Assembly (NCBI GenBank): GCA_019694975.1
Contig: JAIBAY010000002.1
Span: 633,252 to 697,251 of the forward strand
Reading direction: 5' to 3'
Source of the DNA: Chitinophagales bacterium
Lineage (GTDB): Bacteria; Bacteroidota; Bacteroidia; Chitinophagales; UBA10324
Length of the DNA: 64,000 nucleotides
The notes under the pieces are model-generated. The model worked only from the letters and a program-made list of their open reading frames with translations. It had not been told where the DNA came from and made no database searches. Position numbers and translations under genes: made by a program. Of this stretch, positions 45,917 through 55,312 are shown one piece after another (position 1 is the first letter of the stretch; each line of letters begins with the position of its first letter).

Positions 45917-46468
45917 ATGGAAAATGTTGCATCCGGGAAAATATTAATTGCAGAACCCTTTATGGAAGATCCTTATTTCAAAGGTGCGGTGGTGTTTCTG
46001 TGTGAATGTAAAAATGAAAATGCATTCGGACTTATTCTGAACAAGCCCACAGAAATGAAAGTGCATGAAGTGGTGGAAGATTTTCCGGTAGTGGATAACC
46101 CGATCTTCTATGGCGGACCGGTACAGCCCAACACGCTACACTATCTTCACAAACGTGGTGATTTGCTCACTGACAGTACAAAAGTGCAGGATGGCATCTA
46201 TTGGGGTGGCGATTTTGAAAGATTGATTTTCCTGCTTGATACCAAACAGATTCAGCAACATGAAATCCGCTTTTTCTTCGGTTACTCCGGTTGGGAGGAA
46301 GGACAATTAAACCGCGAAGTGGAGGAAAACTCCTGGTTCATCGGTAATGGATCAGCCGAGTATCTTTTTGATGCAGACCCGAAAGACCTGTGGCGCACTG
46401 TTTTACATAACATGGGTGACCGTTACCAGGTTATTGCCGACTTCCCGGAAAATCCAAGCCTTAATTAA
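45917..46468 (+). CDS. YqgE/AlgH family protein
   Basis: It has 183 residues from the ATG at 45917 (MENVASGKILIAEPFMEDPY), the family opening; the frame opens 17 codons earlier with unlike residues. Motifs: FGLILNKPTEMKVHEVV, YGGPVQPNTLHYLH, FFFGYSGWEEGQLNREVEEN and a C-terminal LWRTVLHNMGDRYQVIADFP. The family (UPF0301) was named for an effect on alginate regulation in Pseudomonas, but the biochemical function is not known. It is convergent with the small gene at 46546. Confidence 0.93.
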   Translation: MENVASGKILIAEPFMEDPYFKGAVVFLCECKNENAFGLILNKPTEMKVHEVVEDFPVVDNPIFYGGPVQPNTLHYLHKRGDLLTDSTKVQDGIYWGGDFERLIFLLDTKQIQQHEIRFFFGYSGWEEGQLNREVEENSWFIGNGSAEYLFDADPKDLWRTVLHNMGDRYQVIADFPENPSLN

Positions 46469-46545
46469 TCATCCGACGTTTTATCAGTTGTTAGTTTCAA
46501 CTGATCTGTTTTCTCCCTGAGATCAATACTCTGCCATAATTATTT

Positions 46546-46689
46546 TCAAAGGTGAAGGAAGTCGAGCAATCCATTCAGCATACTTTCGCCATATTGAAAG
46601 AGGAAAATCACAATGCCGATATAGGCGAGCATACGCAAAATAGTCTTCCAGGGTATGCGACGGCGACGGCGTGAACTTCTTTTTCCCAT
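46546..46689 (-). CDS. Small basic single-pass membrane protein (47 aa)
   Basis: The frame from ATG at 46689 to TGA at 46546 encodes 47 residues: a very basic start (GKRSSRRRRRIPWKTILR), a membrane segment (MLAYIGIVIFLFQYG) and a short tail. The basic N-terminus then single helix is a natural membrane-protein topology, which favours a real gene. It lies downstream of rpoB on the same strand but beyond the rpoB terminator (46801-46835). No family is recognised. Confidence 0.5.
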   Translation of the reverse strand: MGKRSSRRRRRIPWKTILRMLAYIGIVIFLFQYGESMLNGLLDFLHL

Positions 46690-46800
46690 GATTCGCTGCT
46701 ACGATTGGTCAAATGTAGGGTAATTTTATTTTTGGCTGCGCACGCTTACGAAAGAGGATTCGATCAATACCATAGCTGCCAAATAACCGTTTGTTCAAAT

Positions 46801-46835
46801 GAAAAAGCCATCTTGCTTTCACAAGATGGCTTTTC
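46801..46835. terminator. Terminator after rpoB
   Basis: GAAAAAGCCATCTTG, 6-base loop, CAAGATGGCTTTTC. The stem is flanked by A's and T's, so it may act in both directions. It ends the rplA-rpoB transcript about 45 bases past the rpoB stop. Confidence 0.8.
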
Positions 46836-46878
46836 ACTATTCAAAATTCCGGCGTGGAAAATTTTCAGTAATGAACTA

Positions 46879-49800
46879 CTAATCAAACTTCAGGTCGAGT
46901 GCCAGTCCCCTTAATTCATGCACCAGTACGTTAAAGGATTCAGGTACATTCGGCTTCGGAAGGTTTTCACCTTTTACGATTGCTTCATACGCCTTTGCCC
47001 TTCCTACGATATCATCAGATTTGATGGTCAGCAGTTCCTGCAGAATATTTGATGCTCCGTATGCTTCCAGTGCCCAAACCTCCATCTCACCAAAACGCTG
47101 TCCGCCGAATTGCGCTTTACCACCCAATGGTTGCTGTGTAATCAGGGAGTAAGGCCCGATGGAACGTGCATGCATCTTGTCGTCCACCATGTGTGAAAGT
47201 TTCAGCATGTAAATCACGCCCACTGTTGCAGGCTGATGAAAACGGTCGCCTGATTCGCCATCATACAGGTACGTTTTGCCCAGGGTTGGCAATCCAGCCT
47301 TATTGATGTAACCCTCAATCTCCTCAATGGATGCACCATCGAAGATGGGTGTGCCAAACTTAACACCCAGTTTCAGACCTGCCCATCCCAAAACAGTTTC
47401 ATAGATCTGACCCAGATTCATACGGGAAGGTACGCCCAATGGGTTGAGCACAATATCAACAGCTGTACCGTCCTGGAGAAATGGCATGTCTTCATCACGC
47501 ACAATCTTGGCAACAATTCCCTTATTTCCATGACGTCCGGCAAGTTTATCACCCACTTTCAACTTGCGCTTCTTGGCCAGGTAAACCTTTGCGAGTTTTA
47601 ATACACCGGAAGGCAATTCATCCCCAATACTGATGTTAAACTTCTCCCGCTTGTAACGACCTACTTCTTCATTGTGCTTGATCGTATAGTTGTGCAGCAA
47701 CCGCTTGATCAGTTCGTTGGTGTGGTCATCATTCGTCCAGTTACCCTGGTCAGCTTCCTGGTAATTGATATCATTCAATACCTTCACTGTGAACTTCACT
47801 CCTTTAGCTACCACCACTTCTTTATACACGTTGGTGATACCTTTGGAAGTTTTATCCTTCAGCAATTTCATCAGCTTCTCAATCAGGGTTTCTTTGATGA
47901 TGCTGATCGCTTTAGCGTGTTCCTTCTCGAGTTTCTCGAGCAGGATCTTCTCTTTCGCCTTGGAGGTTTTATCCTTCTTTGCGCGGGAGAACAGTTTCTT
48001 GTCAATCACCACACCTTCTGTTGAGGGCGGCGCTTTCAGCGATGCATCCTTCACATCACCGGCCTTATCACCAAAAATCGCGCGCAGCAGCTTCTCTTCA
48101 GGGGTAGGGTCACTTTCACCTTTAGGCGTAATTTTTCCGATAAGAATATCGCCTTCCTTTACATGAGCACCAACCCTGATAATACCAAAATCGTCGAGGT
48201 TGCGGGTAGCTTCTTCGCTTACATTTGGTATGTCGGGTGTCAATTCTTCTTCACCTAATTTGGTATCGCGTACTTCCAGTTCATACTCTTCAATGTGTAT
48301 GGAAGTAAAGATGTCTTCGCGAACAATGCGCTCACTCAGCACGATGGCATCTTCGAAGTTGTAACCTTTCCATGGCATGAACGCCACCTGCAGGTTCTGG
48401 CCGAGTGCCAGTTCACCATCCTGCGTGGCATAGCCTTCACAAAGAATCTGACCGGTCTTTACCTTATCACCTTTCTTCACGATTGGCTTAAGGTTGATAC
48501 AGGTGCTTTGGTTAGTCTTCTTGAACTTTAACAATTTATAGACGGTACGACCGGTATCGAAGCTGGTCATATCCTGTTCTTCCGAACGCTCATAGTTCAC
48601 CACGATCTCTTCGGCATCCACATATTCCACCACGCCATTTGTTTCTGCATTGAGCAACATGCGGGAATCAACTGCAGCTTTGCCTTCAAGGCCCGTACCG
48701 ACAATCGGTGATTCAGGTTTGAGCAACGGTACAGACTGACGTTGCATATTTGATCCCATCAGCGCACGATTAGCGTCATCATGTTCAAGGAATGGGATGA
48801 GGGAAGCAGACAGACCAACAATCTGGTTGGGCGCCACATCCATATATTCCACTTCGTCGGGGCTTACTATCGGAAAATCACCCTGGTGACGGCTCTTGAT
48901 GCGTTCTATCTGGAATTCACCTTTATCATTAATAGGAACATTCGCCTGTGCAATTACCTTTTCATCTTCTTCATCGGCAGAAAGGAACTCCACCTTTTTA
49001 CGCAATTCCACTTTGCCATCATGCACTTTCAGGTAAGGCGTTTCAATGAAGCCCATACGGTTGATTTTTGCATGCACACATAAAGTGGAGATCAGGCCGA
49101 TATTAGGCCCTTCCGGTGTTTCGATGGTGCAAAGGCGGCCATAGTGCGAATAATGTACGTCGCGTACTTCAAATCCGGCGCGTTCGCGGGAAAGTCCACC
49201 GGGACCAAGCGCCGAGATGCGCCGCTTGTGGGTGATTTCCGCTAACGGATTGGTTTGATCGAGGAACTGCGACAACTGTGATGTTCCGAAGAAGGAGTTG
49301 ATCACAGAAGAAAGAGTGCGAGCGTTGATCAGGTCGATTGGTGTGAACACCTCATTGTCGCGTACGTTCATGCGCTCGCGAATGGTGCGTGCCATACGTG
49401 CGAGGCCTACGCCGAACTGAGCATACAACTGTTCGCCCACTGTTCTTACACGCCTGTTGCTCAGGTGATCAATATCATCAACCACCGCTTTATCATTCAC
49501 CAGTTGCACGAGGTATTTCACAATCGCTACAATATCCTCTTTCGTCAATACCTTCGTATCAAGCTCAGTGTCCTTTCTCAACTTCTGGTTAATCTTGTAA
49601 CGGCCCACTTCACCAAGGTCATACCGCTTATCAGAGAAAAACAACTTCTCAATAATCCCGCGGGCTGTTTCATCATCAGGCGCATCCGCACCGCGCAACT
49701 GGCGGTAGATATACTGAACGGCCTCCAGTTCTGAGTTGGACGTATCTTTCTGCAAGGTGTTGTAGATGATAGAATAATCAGCACCCACGGCTTCTTTCTG

Positions 49801-50682
49801 CAAAATAACCGTATCCACTCCTGTTTCCAGGATGCTGGCGATATCATCTTCCGACAATACCGTATCACGTTCGAGGACTACTTCATTACGTGTAATCGTT
49901 ACCACTTCACCCGTATCTTCATCCACAAAGTCTTCATTCCAGCTTCTCAATACACGAGCTGCAAGCTTACGGCCGATGGCCTTTTTCAGATCGGCTGCCT
50001 TCGCCGGAATCTCATCCGACAATTCAAACAGCGTCAATATTTCTTTATCCGTGTCCCAGCCAATTGCACGAAGCAAGGTGGTGACAGGAAATTTCTTTTT
50101 ACGGTCGATGTATGCGTACATCACATTGTTGATGTCCGTTGCAAATTCCATCCAGGCACCTTTAAAAGGAATTACCCTTGCGGAATAAATGCGTGTACCA
50201 TTGGGGTGAACGGACTGGCCGAAGAATACTCCGGGTGAACGGTGCAGTTGAGATACCACTACCCTTTCAGCGCCATTAATCAGGAATGTGCCTTTGGGTG
50301 TCATGTAGGGAATATTTCCCAAAAACACGTCCTGCACAATCGTTTGGAAATCGATGTGCTCAGGATCGTTGCAACTGAGGCGAAGCTTGGCCTTGAGCGG
50401 CACGCTATGCGTCAACCCGCGTTCGATACATTCTTCAATCGTATAACGCGGGGGATCGACGAAATAATCCAGGAACTCCAGTACGAAGATGTTGCGTGCA
50501 TCACTGATGGGGAAATTCTCAGTGAACACACGGTACAAACCTTCGTTTCTCCGGTTTTCGGGAGTGGTTTCTAACTGGAAAAAATCTTTAAAAGACTGAA
50601 GCTGAATACCAAGCAAATCAGGATATTCAAGTTTAATCTGTGTCTTGCTGAAATTGACTCTTTCGTTAGTCTTTGATGCCAT
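46879..50682 (-). CDS. rpoB: DNA-directed RNA polymerase subunit beta
   Basis: A 1267-residue beta subunit of Bacteroidota size. Familiar blocks: [20 protein letters not shown] at the start, the rifampicin-region [21 protein letters not shown] with [49 protein letters not shown], and the C-terminal [20 protein letters not shown]. The minus-strand order is rplA-rplJ-rplL-rpoB. The gene is followed by a terminator and not by rpoC, which is otherwise nearly always next. A hairpin at 50721-50756 precedes its start. Confidence 0.99.
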   Translation of the reverse strand: MASKTNERVNFSKTQIKLEYPDLLGIQLQSFKDFFQLETTPENRRNEGLYRVFTENFPISDARNIFVLEFLDYFVDPPRYTIEECIERGLTHSVPLKAKLRLSCNDPEHIDFQTIVQDVFLGNIPYMTPKGTFLINGAERVVVSQLHRSPGVFFGQSVHPNGTRIYSARVIPFKGAWMEFATDINNVMYAYIDRKKKFPVTTLLRAIGWDTDKEILTLFELSDEIPAKAADLKKAIGRKLAARVLRSWNEDFVDEDTGEVVTITRNEVVLERDTVLSEDDIASILETGVDTVILQKEAVGADYSIIYNTLQKDTSNSELEAVQYIYRQLRGADAPDDETARGIIEKLFFSDKRYDLGEVGRYKINQKLRKDTELDTKVLTKEDIVAIVKYLVQLVNDKAVVDDIDHLSNRRVRTVGEQLYAQFGVGLARMARTIRERMNVRDNEVFTPIDLINARTLSSVINSFFGTSQLSQFLDQTNPLAEITHKRRISALGPGGLSRERAGFEVRDVHYSHYGRLCTIETPEGPNIGLISTLCVHAKINRMGFIETPYLKVHDGKVELRKKVEFLSADEEDEKVIAQANVPINDKGEFQIERIKSRHQGDFPIVSPDEVEYMDVAPNQIVGLSASLIPFLEHDDANRALMGSNMQRQSVPLLKPESPIVGTGLEGKAAVDSRMLLNAETNGVVEYVDAEEIVVNYERSEEQDMTSFDTGRTVYKLLKFKKTNQSTCINLKPIVKKGDKVKTGQILCEGYATQDGELALGQNLQVAFMPWKGYNFEDAIVLSERIVREDIFTSIHIEEYELEVRDTKLGEEELTPDIPNVSEEATRNLDDFGIIRVGAHVKEGDILIGKITPKGESDPTPEEKLLRAIFGDKAGDVKDASLKAPPSTEGVVIDKKLFSRAKKDKTSKAKEKILLEKLEKEHAKAISIIKETLIEKLMKLLKDKTSKGITNVYKEVVVAKGVKFTVKVLNDINYQEADQGNWTNDDHTNELIKRLLHNYTIKHNEEVGRYKREKFNISIGDELPSGVLKLAKVYLAKKRKLKVGDKLAGRHGNKGIVAKIVRDEDMPFLQDGTAVDIVLNPLGVPSRMNLGQIYETVLGWAGLKLGVKFGTPIFDGASIEEIEGYINKAGLPTLGKTYLYDGESGDRFHQPATVGVIYMLKLSHMVDDKMHARSIGPYSLITQQPLGGKAQFGGQRFGEMEVWALEAYGASNILQELLTIKSDDIVGRAKAYEAIVKGENLPKPNVPESFNVLVHELRGLALDLKFD

Positions 50683-50720
50683 TTGATTTTTTTGAAACCT
50701 TTATATGAGTTAAAAAAGGG

Positions 50721-50756
50721 AATCAGGTTTCCCGTTTAATGCCGGAAAACCTGATT
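50721..50756 (-). terminator. Attenuator-like hairpin between rplL and rpoB
   Basis: On the minus strand AATCAGGTTTTCC, loop, GGAAACCTGATT (one bulged T) is followed by CCCTTTTTT, a terminator shape inside the operon. In E. coli the same interval holds a partial terminator that lowers rpoB expression relative to rplL; an equal role here is inferred. Confidence 0.65.
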
Positions 50757-50776
50757 AATAAATCAAAAAGGGAATC

Positions 50777-51154
50777 TTATTTGACTTCAACTTCGGCACC
50801 GGCTTCGATAAGCTTGGCCTTGATTGATTCAGCTTCCTCTTTGGAAATACCTTCTTTAACAGGTTTCGGAGCACCGTCCACCAGGTCCTTAGCTTCTTTC
50901 AGGCCAAGTCCGGTGAGGTCTTTCACCACCTTTACAACGGTTAATTTCTGACCACCAGCTGCTTTCAGAATAACATCGAAAGCTGTTTTTTCTTCTACTG
51001 CTGCGGCTGCCGCACCACCACCACCGGCTGCCATTACGGGAGCGGCTGCAGCGGGTTCAATACCATAGTCATCTTTCAGTATTTTGGCGAGTTCGTTCAC
51101 CTCTTTTACCGTAAGGCTAACCAGTTGTTCAGCAAATGTTTTTAAGTCTGCCAT
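50777..51154 (-). CDS. rplL: 50S ribosomal protein L7/L12
   Basis: A 125-residue protein: an N-terminal dimerisation helix pair ([20 protein letters not shown]), an Ala/Gly/Pro hinge ([19 protein letters not shown]), and the conserved C-terminal factor-binding domain ([39 protein letters not shown]). It forms the flexible ribosomal stalk with L10. Between rplJ and rplL lie 105 bases with a small palindrome (GGAAGCTTCC). It is the third gene of rplA-rplJ-rplL-rpoB. Confidence 0.98.
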   Translation of the reverse strand: MADLKTFAEQLVSLTVKEVNELAKILKDDYGIEPAAAAPVMAAGGGGAAAAAVEEKTAFDVILKAAGGQKLTVVKVVKDLTGLGLKEAKDLVDGAPKPVKEGISKEEAESIKAKLIEAGAEVEVK

Positions 51155-51259
51155 TTTGTTTTGATTTATTGATTCGCGAATTGATTGATTGATAAAAAAC
51201 CGTCAGATGATGATCAGGTAGAGGAAGCTTCCCTTTAGCATCACAGCCGGGCAAAGGTT

Positions 51260-51784
51260 TTAGTTTTGTGGACGGTCTTCGAGCGTTTTCAGGATACCGG
51301 AAAGTTTCTGTCCGCCGGATTGCAATGCACCAATAACGTTCTTCGCCGGTGACTGCAACAAACCGATGATCTCACCGATCAGTTCATGTTTGGTCTTCAG
51401 CTTCGACAGTTCGTCAAGGTTGTTATCGCCTATATAGATTGCACTGTCGATGAATGCGGCTTTCAGCACCGGCTTATCACCCGTTTTTCTGAATTCCTTT
51501 ATCACTTTGGCGGGGATGGAACCCGTTTCGGAAAACATTACGGATGTCGGGCCATGTAAAGCGTCAAACAATCCATCATAGCCGGTACCTATAGACTCAA
51601 GTGCTTTTCTGATGAGTGTGTTCTTAGCCACTTTAAACTCAACGCCCTGTTTAAAACAGATACGGCGCAGCTTATTGATCTGCTCCACGTTTAGGTTGGA
51701 TGCATCGGCCAAGTAAAAATTTGTTGCTTTAGAAAACCGCTCTGTGAGCTCAGCAATCGCTACTTTCTTGGTTGCCTTATCCAT
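51260..51784 (-). CDS. rplJ: 50S ribosomal protein L10
   Basis: A 174-residue stalk base protein: AELTERFSKATNFYLADASN, EFKVAKNTLIRKALESIG, LHGPTSVMFSE, NVIGALQSGGQKLSGILKTL. It starts one base after the rplA stop, so the pair is tightly coupled. Because the gap is so small, no L10-type leader (the L10 autoregulatory RNA) can sit directly upstream of rplJ. Confidence 0.98.
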   Translation of the reverse strand: MDKATKKVAIAELTERFSKATNFYLADASNLNVEQINKLRRICFKQGVEFKVAKNTLIRKALESIGTGYDGLFDALHGPTSVMFSETGSIPAKVIKEFRKTGDKPVLKAAFIDSAIYIGDNNLDELSKLKTKHELIGEIIGLLQSPAKNVIGALQSGGQKLSGILKTLEDRPQN

Positions 51785-51785
51785 G

Positions 51786-52478
51786 TTAGTTCATGAGGGT
51801 TTTAGTGTCAATAGATATAGAAGGACTCATGGTGCTTGCCATGTACACGCTCTTCAGGTAGGTGCCTTTGGCGGATGAAGGTTTCATCTTCACAACGGTA
51901 TGAATAAGTTCGTTGGCATTTTCGAAGATTTTCTCCTTCGGGAAAGAAACGCGTCCGATGGAAGCGTGGATGATGCCCTGTTTATCAACCCGGAAGGCGA
52001 TCTTACCACCTTTTACTTCCTTAATAGCATCGGCTACGTTATCCGTTACTGTGCCTGACTTAGGGTTTGGCATCAGGTTACGCGGGCCAAGTATCTTACC
52101 GAGTTTGGCTATCTTGGGCATTACGCTGGGGGTAGCGATGATGACATCGATCTCCGTCCAGCCTTTTTCCACTTTTTCCACGAATTCCTGCAAACCGGCA
52201 TAATCGGCGCCGGCTTCTTTGGCTTCCGCCTCTTTATCAGGATTACAGAATACCAAAACGCGTTTGGTTTTTCCTGTTCCATGTGGAAGGTTTGCTACGC
52301 CACGGATGGCCTGGTCAGCTTTGCGGGGATCTACTCCAAGCCTGATGTGCAGGTCAATGGAGGCATCGAATTTCGGTGTTGAAACTTCCTTGATCAGGTT
52401 CGATGCATCCGACAAGGTATAGGTCTGTGTGCTCTTAATTTTAGCATTGACCTGTTTGCGTTTCTTTGTTATCTGCAA
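51786..52478 (-). CDS. rplA: 50S ribosomal protein L1 (TTG start)
   Basis: The 230-residue length matches L1 when started at the TTG at 52478 (first residues [15 protein letters not shown]). The frame is open to an ATG at 52592, but those 38 extra residues (hydrophobic, un-L1-like) span the promoter found at 52524-52553. Motifs: [52 protein letters not shown], and the end [19 protein letters not shown]. Usual homologues begin with M-A-K-(I/L)-T-K-K-R-K; here the A-K is replaced by a single Q. No rplK, nusG or secE lies upstream. Confidence 0.97.
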   Translation of the reverse strand: MQITKKRKQVNAKIKSTQTYTLSDASNLIKEVSTPKFDASIDLHIRLGVDPRKADQAIRGVANLPHGTGKTKRVLVFCNPDKEAEAKEAGADYAGLQEFVEKVEKGWTEIDVIIATPSVMPKIAKLGKILGPRNLMPNPKSGTVTDNVADAIKEVKGGKIAFRVDKQGIIHASIGRVSFPKEKIFENANELIHTVVKMKPSSAKGTYLKSVYMASTMSPSISIDTKTLMN

Positions 52479-52523
52479 TGGTTTTCTGGTATAATTAATG
52501 AGGTGATCCCAAAAATGGGAAGG

Positions 52524-52553
52524 CAAAAGTAAGGAAAGAATTGGAAAAAACAA
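52524..52553 (-). promoter_or_regulatory. Promoter of the rplA-rplJ-rplL-rpoB operon (TTG-N19-TACTTTTG)
   Basis: On the minus strand TTG (complement of 52551-52553), exactly 19 bases, then TACTTTTG (complement of 52524-52531): a full match to the Bacteroidota promoter. Transcription would start near 52517, with a ~39-base leader to the TTG at 52478. Confidence 0.8.
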
Positions 52554-52592
52554 CGAAAAATGTAAAAAAACCTTGATGCCCTTCAGAACCAT

Positions 52593-52928
52593 TTCCTCCT
52601 ATTCTAGACATTCTTCAACTCCTCGTAATGAGGCAATCCGTTAAAGCATGCAGACTGTGATTACGGCACCTGGTAAGAGTGTGTTGTTTTGAATAAGTGA
52701 ATTCAGAACGCATTAACAGTTATGGCTTATATCATCACGAGCATAACAAGGCTGGCATCAGTTATTACAACGCCACAGGCAAAGTGCTTTTTCGTAGGTA
52801 TTTCTTATCGCAAATATCAGGTAAAATGACGAAGGAAATAGCTTGCGAACAAAACAGATTTAATCAGTAGGGTTCAATTGCAGCCGAAAAACGTAACCAT
52901 ATGCATGTAACCTTACGGCATCAAAACA
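52593..52928. other. Region between rplA and cytochrome gene, with a short open frame
   Basis: About 336 bases. A plus-strand frame from GTG 52697 to TAG 52870 (57 residues; part reads NKAGISYYNATGKVLFRRYF) is protein-like but lacks an ATG and a known family; it could be the remnant of a larger gene. Nothing else was seen. Confidence 0.3.
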
Positions 52929-53369
52929 TCAATGTTGCTGCCGGCCCGGCAATGAATCCACACTGACCATTGGCATCATACTACCACGGTGACAGGTAAC
53001 ACAAGTGATATGTTCCATATTTCCCCGGTCCATCTTATCCAGATACTTTGTGTTGATGGCCTTCACCATTCTCATCATTTCACGGGCTGTGCTTTTTTCC
53101 GGTTTCGCATCGCTGGCAAAATCAAAATCCATCTTGCCATCAGCCGTTGGTGTCCCAGCATGGCAGGCGCCGCATTTCACGCCCAATGCCGCTGAGAAAT
53201 TGCGCATGGTTTTAATCAGTTCATCATGAGAAATGTCCTTTGGCAACACCTTAAGATTGGTTGCTTGCGGGTGTTCATCTTTTGTCGCCTGCCCCGCTGT
53301 ATTCAGTATGAGGAAGGAAGAAATCATAAACAGGATGATGGCTGTTTTAATGACAGAAGTCGCTTGCAT
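52929..53369 (-). CDS. Dihaem c-type cytochrome (photosynthetic reaction-centre cytochrome subunit-like)
   Basis: A 146-residue protein with signal peptide (KTAIILFMISSFLILNTAG) and two haem-binding motifs, CGACH at 66-70 and CVTCH at 123-127, with methionines (TMRNFSAALG; REMMRMV; GSMMPM) as possible axial ligands. This spacing resembles the small cytochromes of the PSCyt/photosynthetic reaction-centre family common in non-photosynthetic Bacteroidota and Acidobacteria. The periplasmic electron-transfer partner is unknown. It is divergent from the TIR gene at 53470. Confidence 0.85.
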   Translation of the reverse strand: MQATSVIKTAIILFMISSFLILNTAGQATKDEHPQATNLKVLPKDISHDELIKTMRNFSAALGVKCGACHAGTPTADGKMDFDFASDAKPEKSTAREMMRMVKAINTKYLDKMDRGNMEHITCVTCHRGSMMPMVSVDSLPGRQQH

Positions 53370-53469
53370 GGTGAATATTTTTAGGGTAAAATAGTAAATT
53401 GCTAAAACCCTGCCTGCTTATGTTAAAATTACCTGTTAACTTAACCTTTCTAAAAAAGCAAGGGGAGCA

Positions 53470-54411
53470 ATGAAAGATTTCTTCATCAGCTATAACCATC
53501 ATGATAAGGCATGGTCGGCGTGGATTGCCTTTACGCTGGAAAAGGCAGGTTATAGCACCTTCTTCCAGGACTGGGATTTCAGACCGGGTGATAATTTTGT
53601 TTTGAAAATGCAGGAAGCTACGGTAAACTGTGCAAAGACTATCGCAGTACTCTCTAATAATTACCTCGCTTCCATTTTCACGCAGCCTGAATGGGCGACA
53701 GCATTTTCCTTAGATCCGACAGGCAAGGAGAAGAAACTGATCCCTATAAAAATTGAAGCCTGTATGCCGGCCGGATTGCTGAAGAGTATAGTCAGTTGCG
53801 ACCTGACCGGACTGGATAAAAATTCGTGCAGGGAAAAATTGCTGGATGCCGTGAAAGAAAACGTACGTCCGGAGACCGAGCCCGCCTTTCCCGGCCCGCC
53901 GGATGAAATACAGAGGTTCAACTTCGATCCTATGTTATCAGTGGCAATGTCAGCACCTGCTGATGCAGCGCATCAGCTGAAAGATTTGCTAAAAACCACC
54001 AGCGTCACCTTTCTTGCACAGGCGCAGTTACGCGATGAACTTTACCAGGCAATGACCATAAGGCTGCAAATCAAGGAACGGCTGGAGTATGAACCGTTTT
54101 TTATGAAGTATTACAGCAAGATGAATAAAGAGGAAAGACATCTTTATTCTATCGTCAGGGCCTATACCAAAGATGTATTGTATGAATATAATCAGAAGGC
54201 GCTGGAACTGATACAATCAAATCGTTCCCTGATTGCTCAGATCCCGCAATTACAGGACTTACATGATCACCTTGAAGTTTGGCTTAGCAAATTCAGGGCT
54301 GATTTTGAATCTAAACCGGAGATGTGCCTGGTATATGTGGGTGTGCATGAGAAGGTTCCTTTTCCCAAAGGTATTGAGGCTGAACTTGACAATTATATCG
54401 CACAACAGTAG
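53470..54411 (+). CDS. TIR-domain protein with helical C-terminus
   Basis: A 313-residue protein. Residues 1-130 form a TIR domain: KDFFISYNHHDKAWSAWIAF at the start, BB-loop-like FFQDWDFRPGDNFVLKMQEA (residues ~31-50), AKTIAVLSNNYLAS, and TQPEWATAFS with the likely catalytic glutamate E74 known from NADase TIRs. The rest (~140-313) is mostly helical, with no TPR or NB-ARC pattern; no family is recognised. TIR proteins of this sequence type in bacteria are often fused to nucleotide-binding or TPR domains. No defence partner gene is adjacent. The short leader (AAGGGGAGCA) holds a GGGGAG run before the ATG. Confidence 0.85.
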   Translation: MKDFFISYNHHDKAWSAWIAFTLEKAGYSTFFQDWDFRPGDNFVLKMQEATVNCAKTIAVLSNNYLASIFTQPEWATAFSLDPTGKEKKLIPIKIEACMPAGLLKSIVSCDLTGLDKNSCREKLLDAVKENVRPETEPAFPGPPDEIQRFNFDPMLSVAMSAPADAAHQLKDLLKTTSVTFLAQAQLRDELYQAMTIRLQIKERLEYEPFFMKYYSKMNKEERHLYSIVRAYTKDVLYEYNQKALELIQSNRSLIAQIPQLQDLHDHLEVWLSKFRADFESKPEMCLVYVGVHEKVPFPKGIEAELDNYIAQQ

Positions 54412-54514
54412 CAGCATAAAGCTCTATGAATTCCCGCCTTATTGCTTCCAGAATAGTTGCATCAGGGAGATTGCATCCTGCTGACACTGCCTGCCAATAC
54501 ATGTATGTCGGTTG

Positions 54515-55312
54515 TCAGATTCTTTCAAAAATATCTTTACCAATCCATCCTACCTTCCCATCATCCAAACGGATTTTGTTCCACTCCCCTACATTGTCAA
54601 GCAGCTGAACCGTTGTTCCTTCATGTATCATAAACAGGTTACCGGCTCCGGCATCCGGGGCGCTTTTCACAAAAGCGCTGCGAACCATCACCACCGCTAC
54701 ATTGGACTGTGCATATTGCTGATGCTGCTGTATGGCAAGCGCAAGGAAAGCAAGGGAACAAAACATCAACAGCAGCGCCAGCATGCTGATTAGCCTCCTT
54801 CTTGCTAAAAAAAGATAAATGGCCACAGCAATAAGGCTTGCCCAGAGCGATATCAACGCATAAATGCCCCATCCTTCATAGCTGGCAGATTTTACGAAAT
54901 TATTCCACCATCTGAAGAGCGCAGGCTGCGGAACAGGCTGAACGGCATCAACCGATTTCAGCTTAGCAAGCTTCAGGTTGTACTGTATATCTTCATCGGA
55001 TGGTGCCAGTTTCAGTGCGCGTTCATAGTTAAGAATACATTTGCTCACACTGTCCATCCTGTAATAGCAATTGCCGAGGTTGAAGTACACTGCTGCAGCA
55101 TGGTAATGCTGTGCAAGTAATTTCTCATAATCATCAGCAGCCTCACGGAACCGGCTGGCCTTATACGATGTATTGGCCCTGTTAAAAATTTCTGACGGCG
55201 ATTGCGCCAGCGCTGTTTCAGCACGGGAACAGAGCAGCGCCATAAGCACTGCTACACTGCTTATCCACAGATGCAAACTACGATGACTGCTAATTCCTGA
55301 TTTCATCTTCAA
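54515..55312 (-). CDS. batE: BatE: TPR and SH3-domain protein of the Bat operon
   Basis: A 265-residue protein. Signal peptide (SVAVLMALLCSRAETALAQS), two TPR units (~38-105: SPSEIFNRANTSYKASRF, AAVYFNLGNCYYRMDSVS, CILNYERALKLAPSDED), two membrane segments (~145-165 and ~173-192) and a C-terminal bacterial SH3 domain (MVRSAFVKSAPDAGAGNLF; GEWNKIRLDDGKVGWIG). It is the last gene of the Bat cluster and its start overlaps the batD end (55290-55312). It probably acts in the envelope with BatA-D; the name refers to aerotolerance in Bacteroides fragilis. Confidence 0.85.
   Translation of the reverse strand: MKMKSGISSHRSLHLWISSVAVLMALLCSRAETALAQSPSEIFNRANTSYKASRFREAADDYEKLLAQHYHAAAVYFNLGNCYYRMDSVSKCILNYERALKLAPSDEDIQYNLKLAKLKSVDAVQPVPQPALFRWWNNFVKSASYEGWGIYALISLWASLIAVAIYLFLARRRLISMLALLLMFCSLAFLALAIQQHQQYAQSNVAVVMVRSAFVKSAPDAGAGNLFMIHEGTTVQLLDNVGEWNKIRLDDGKVGWIGKDIFERI

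Noticed and set aside
52697..52870. 57-residue GTG-started frame
   Set aside because: Protein-like composition but no ATG, no family and no neighbour; noted only as a possible remnant.
52929..54411. Defence island around the TIR gene
   Set aside because: Neighbours are a cytochrome and the Bat operon; no nuclease, cyclase, Argonaute or restriction gene is nearby.
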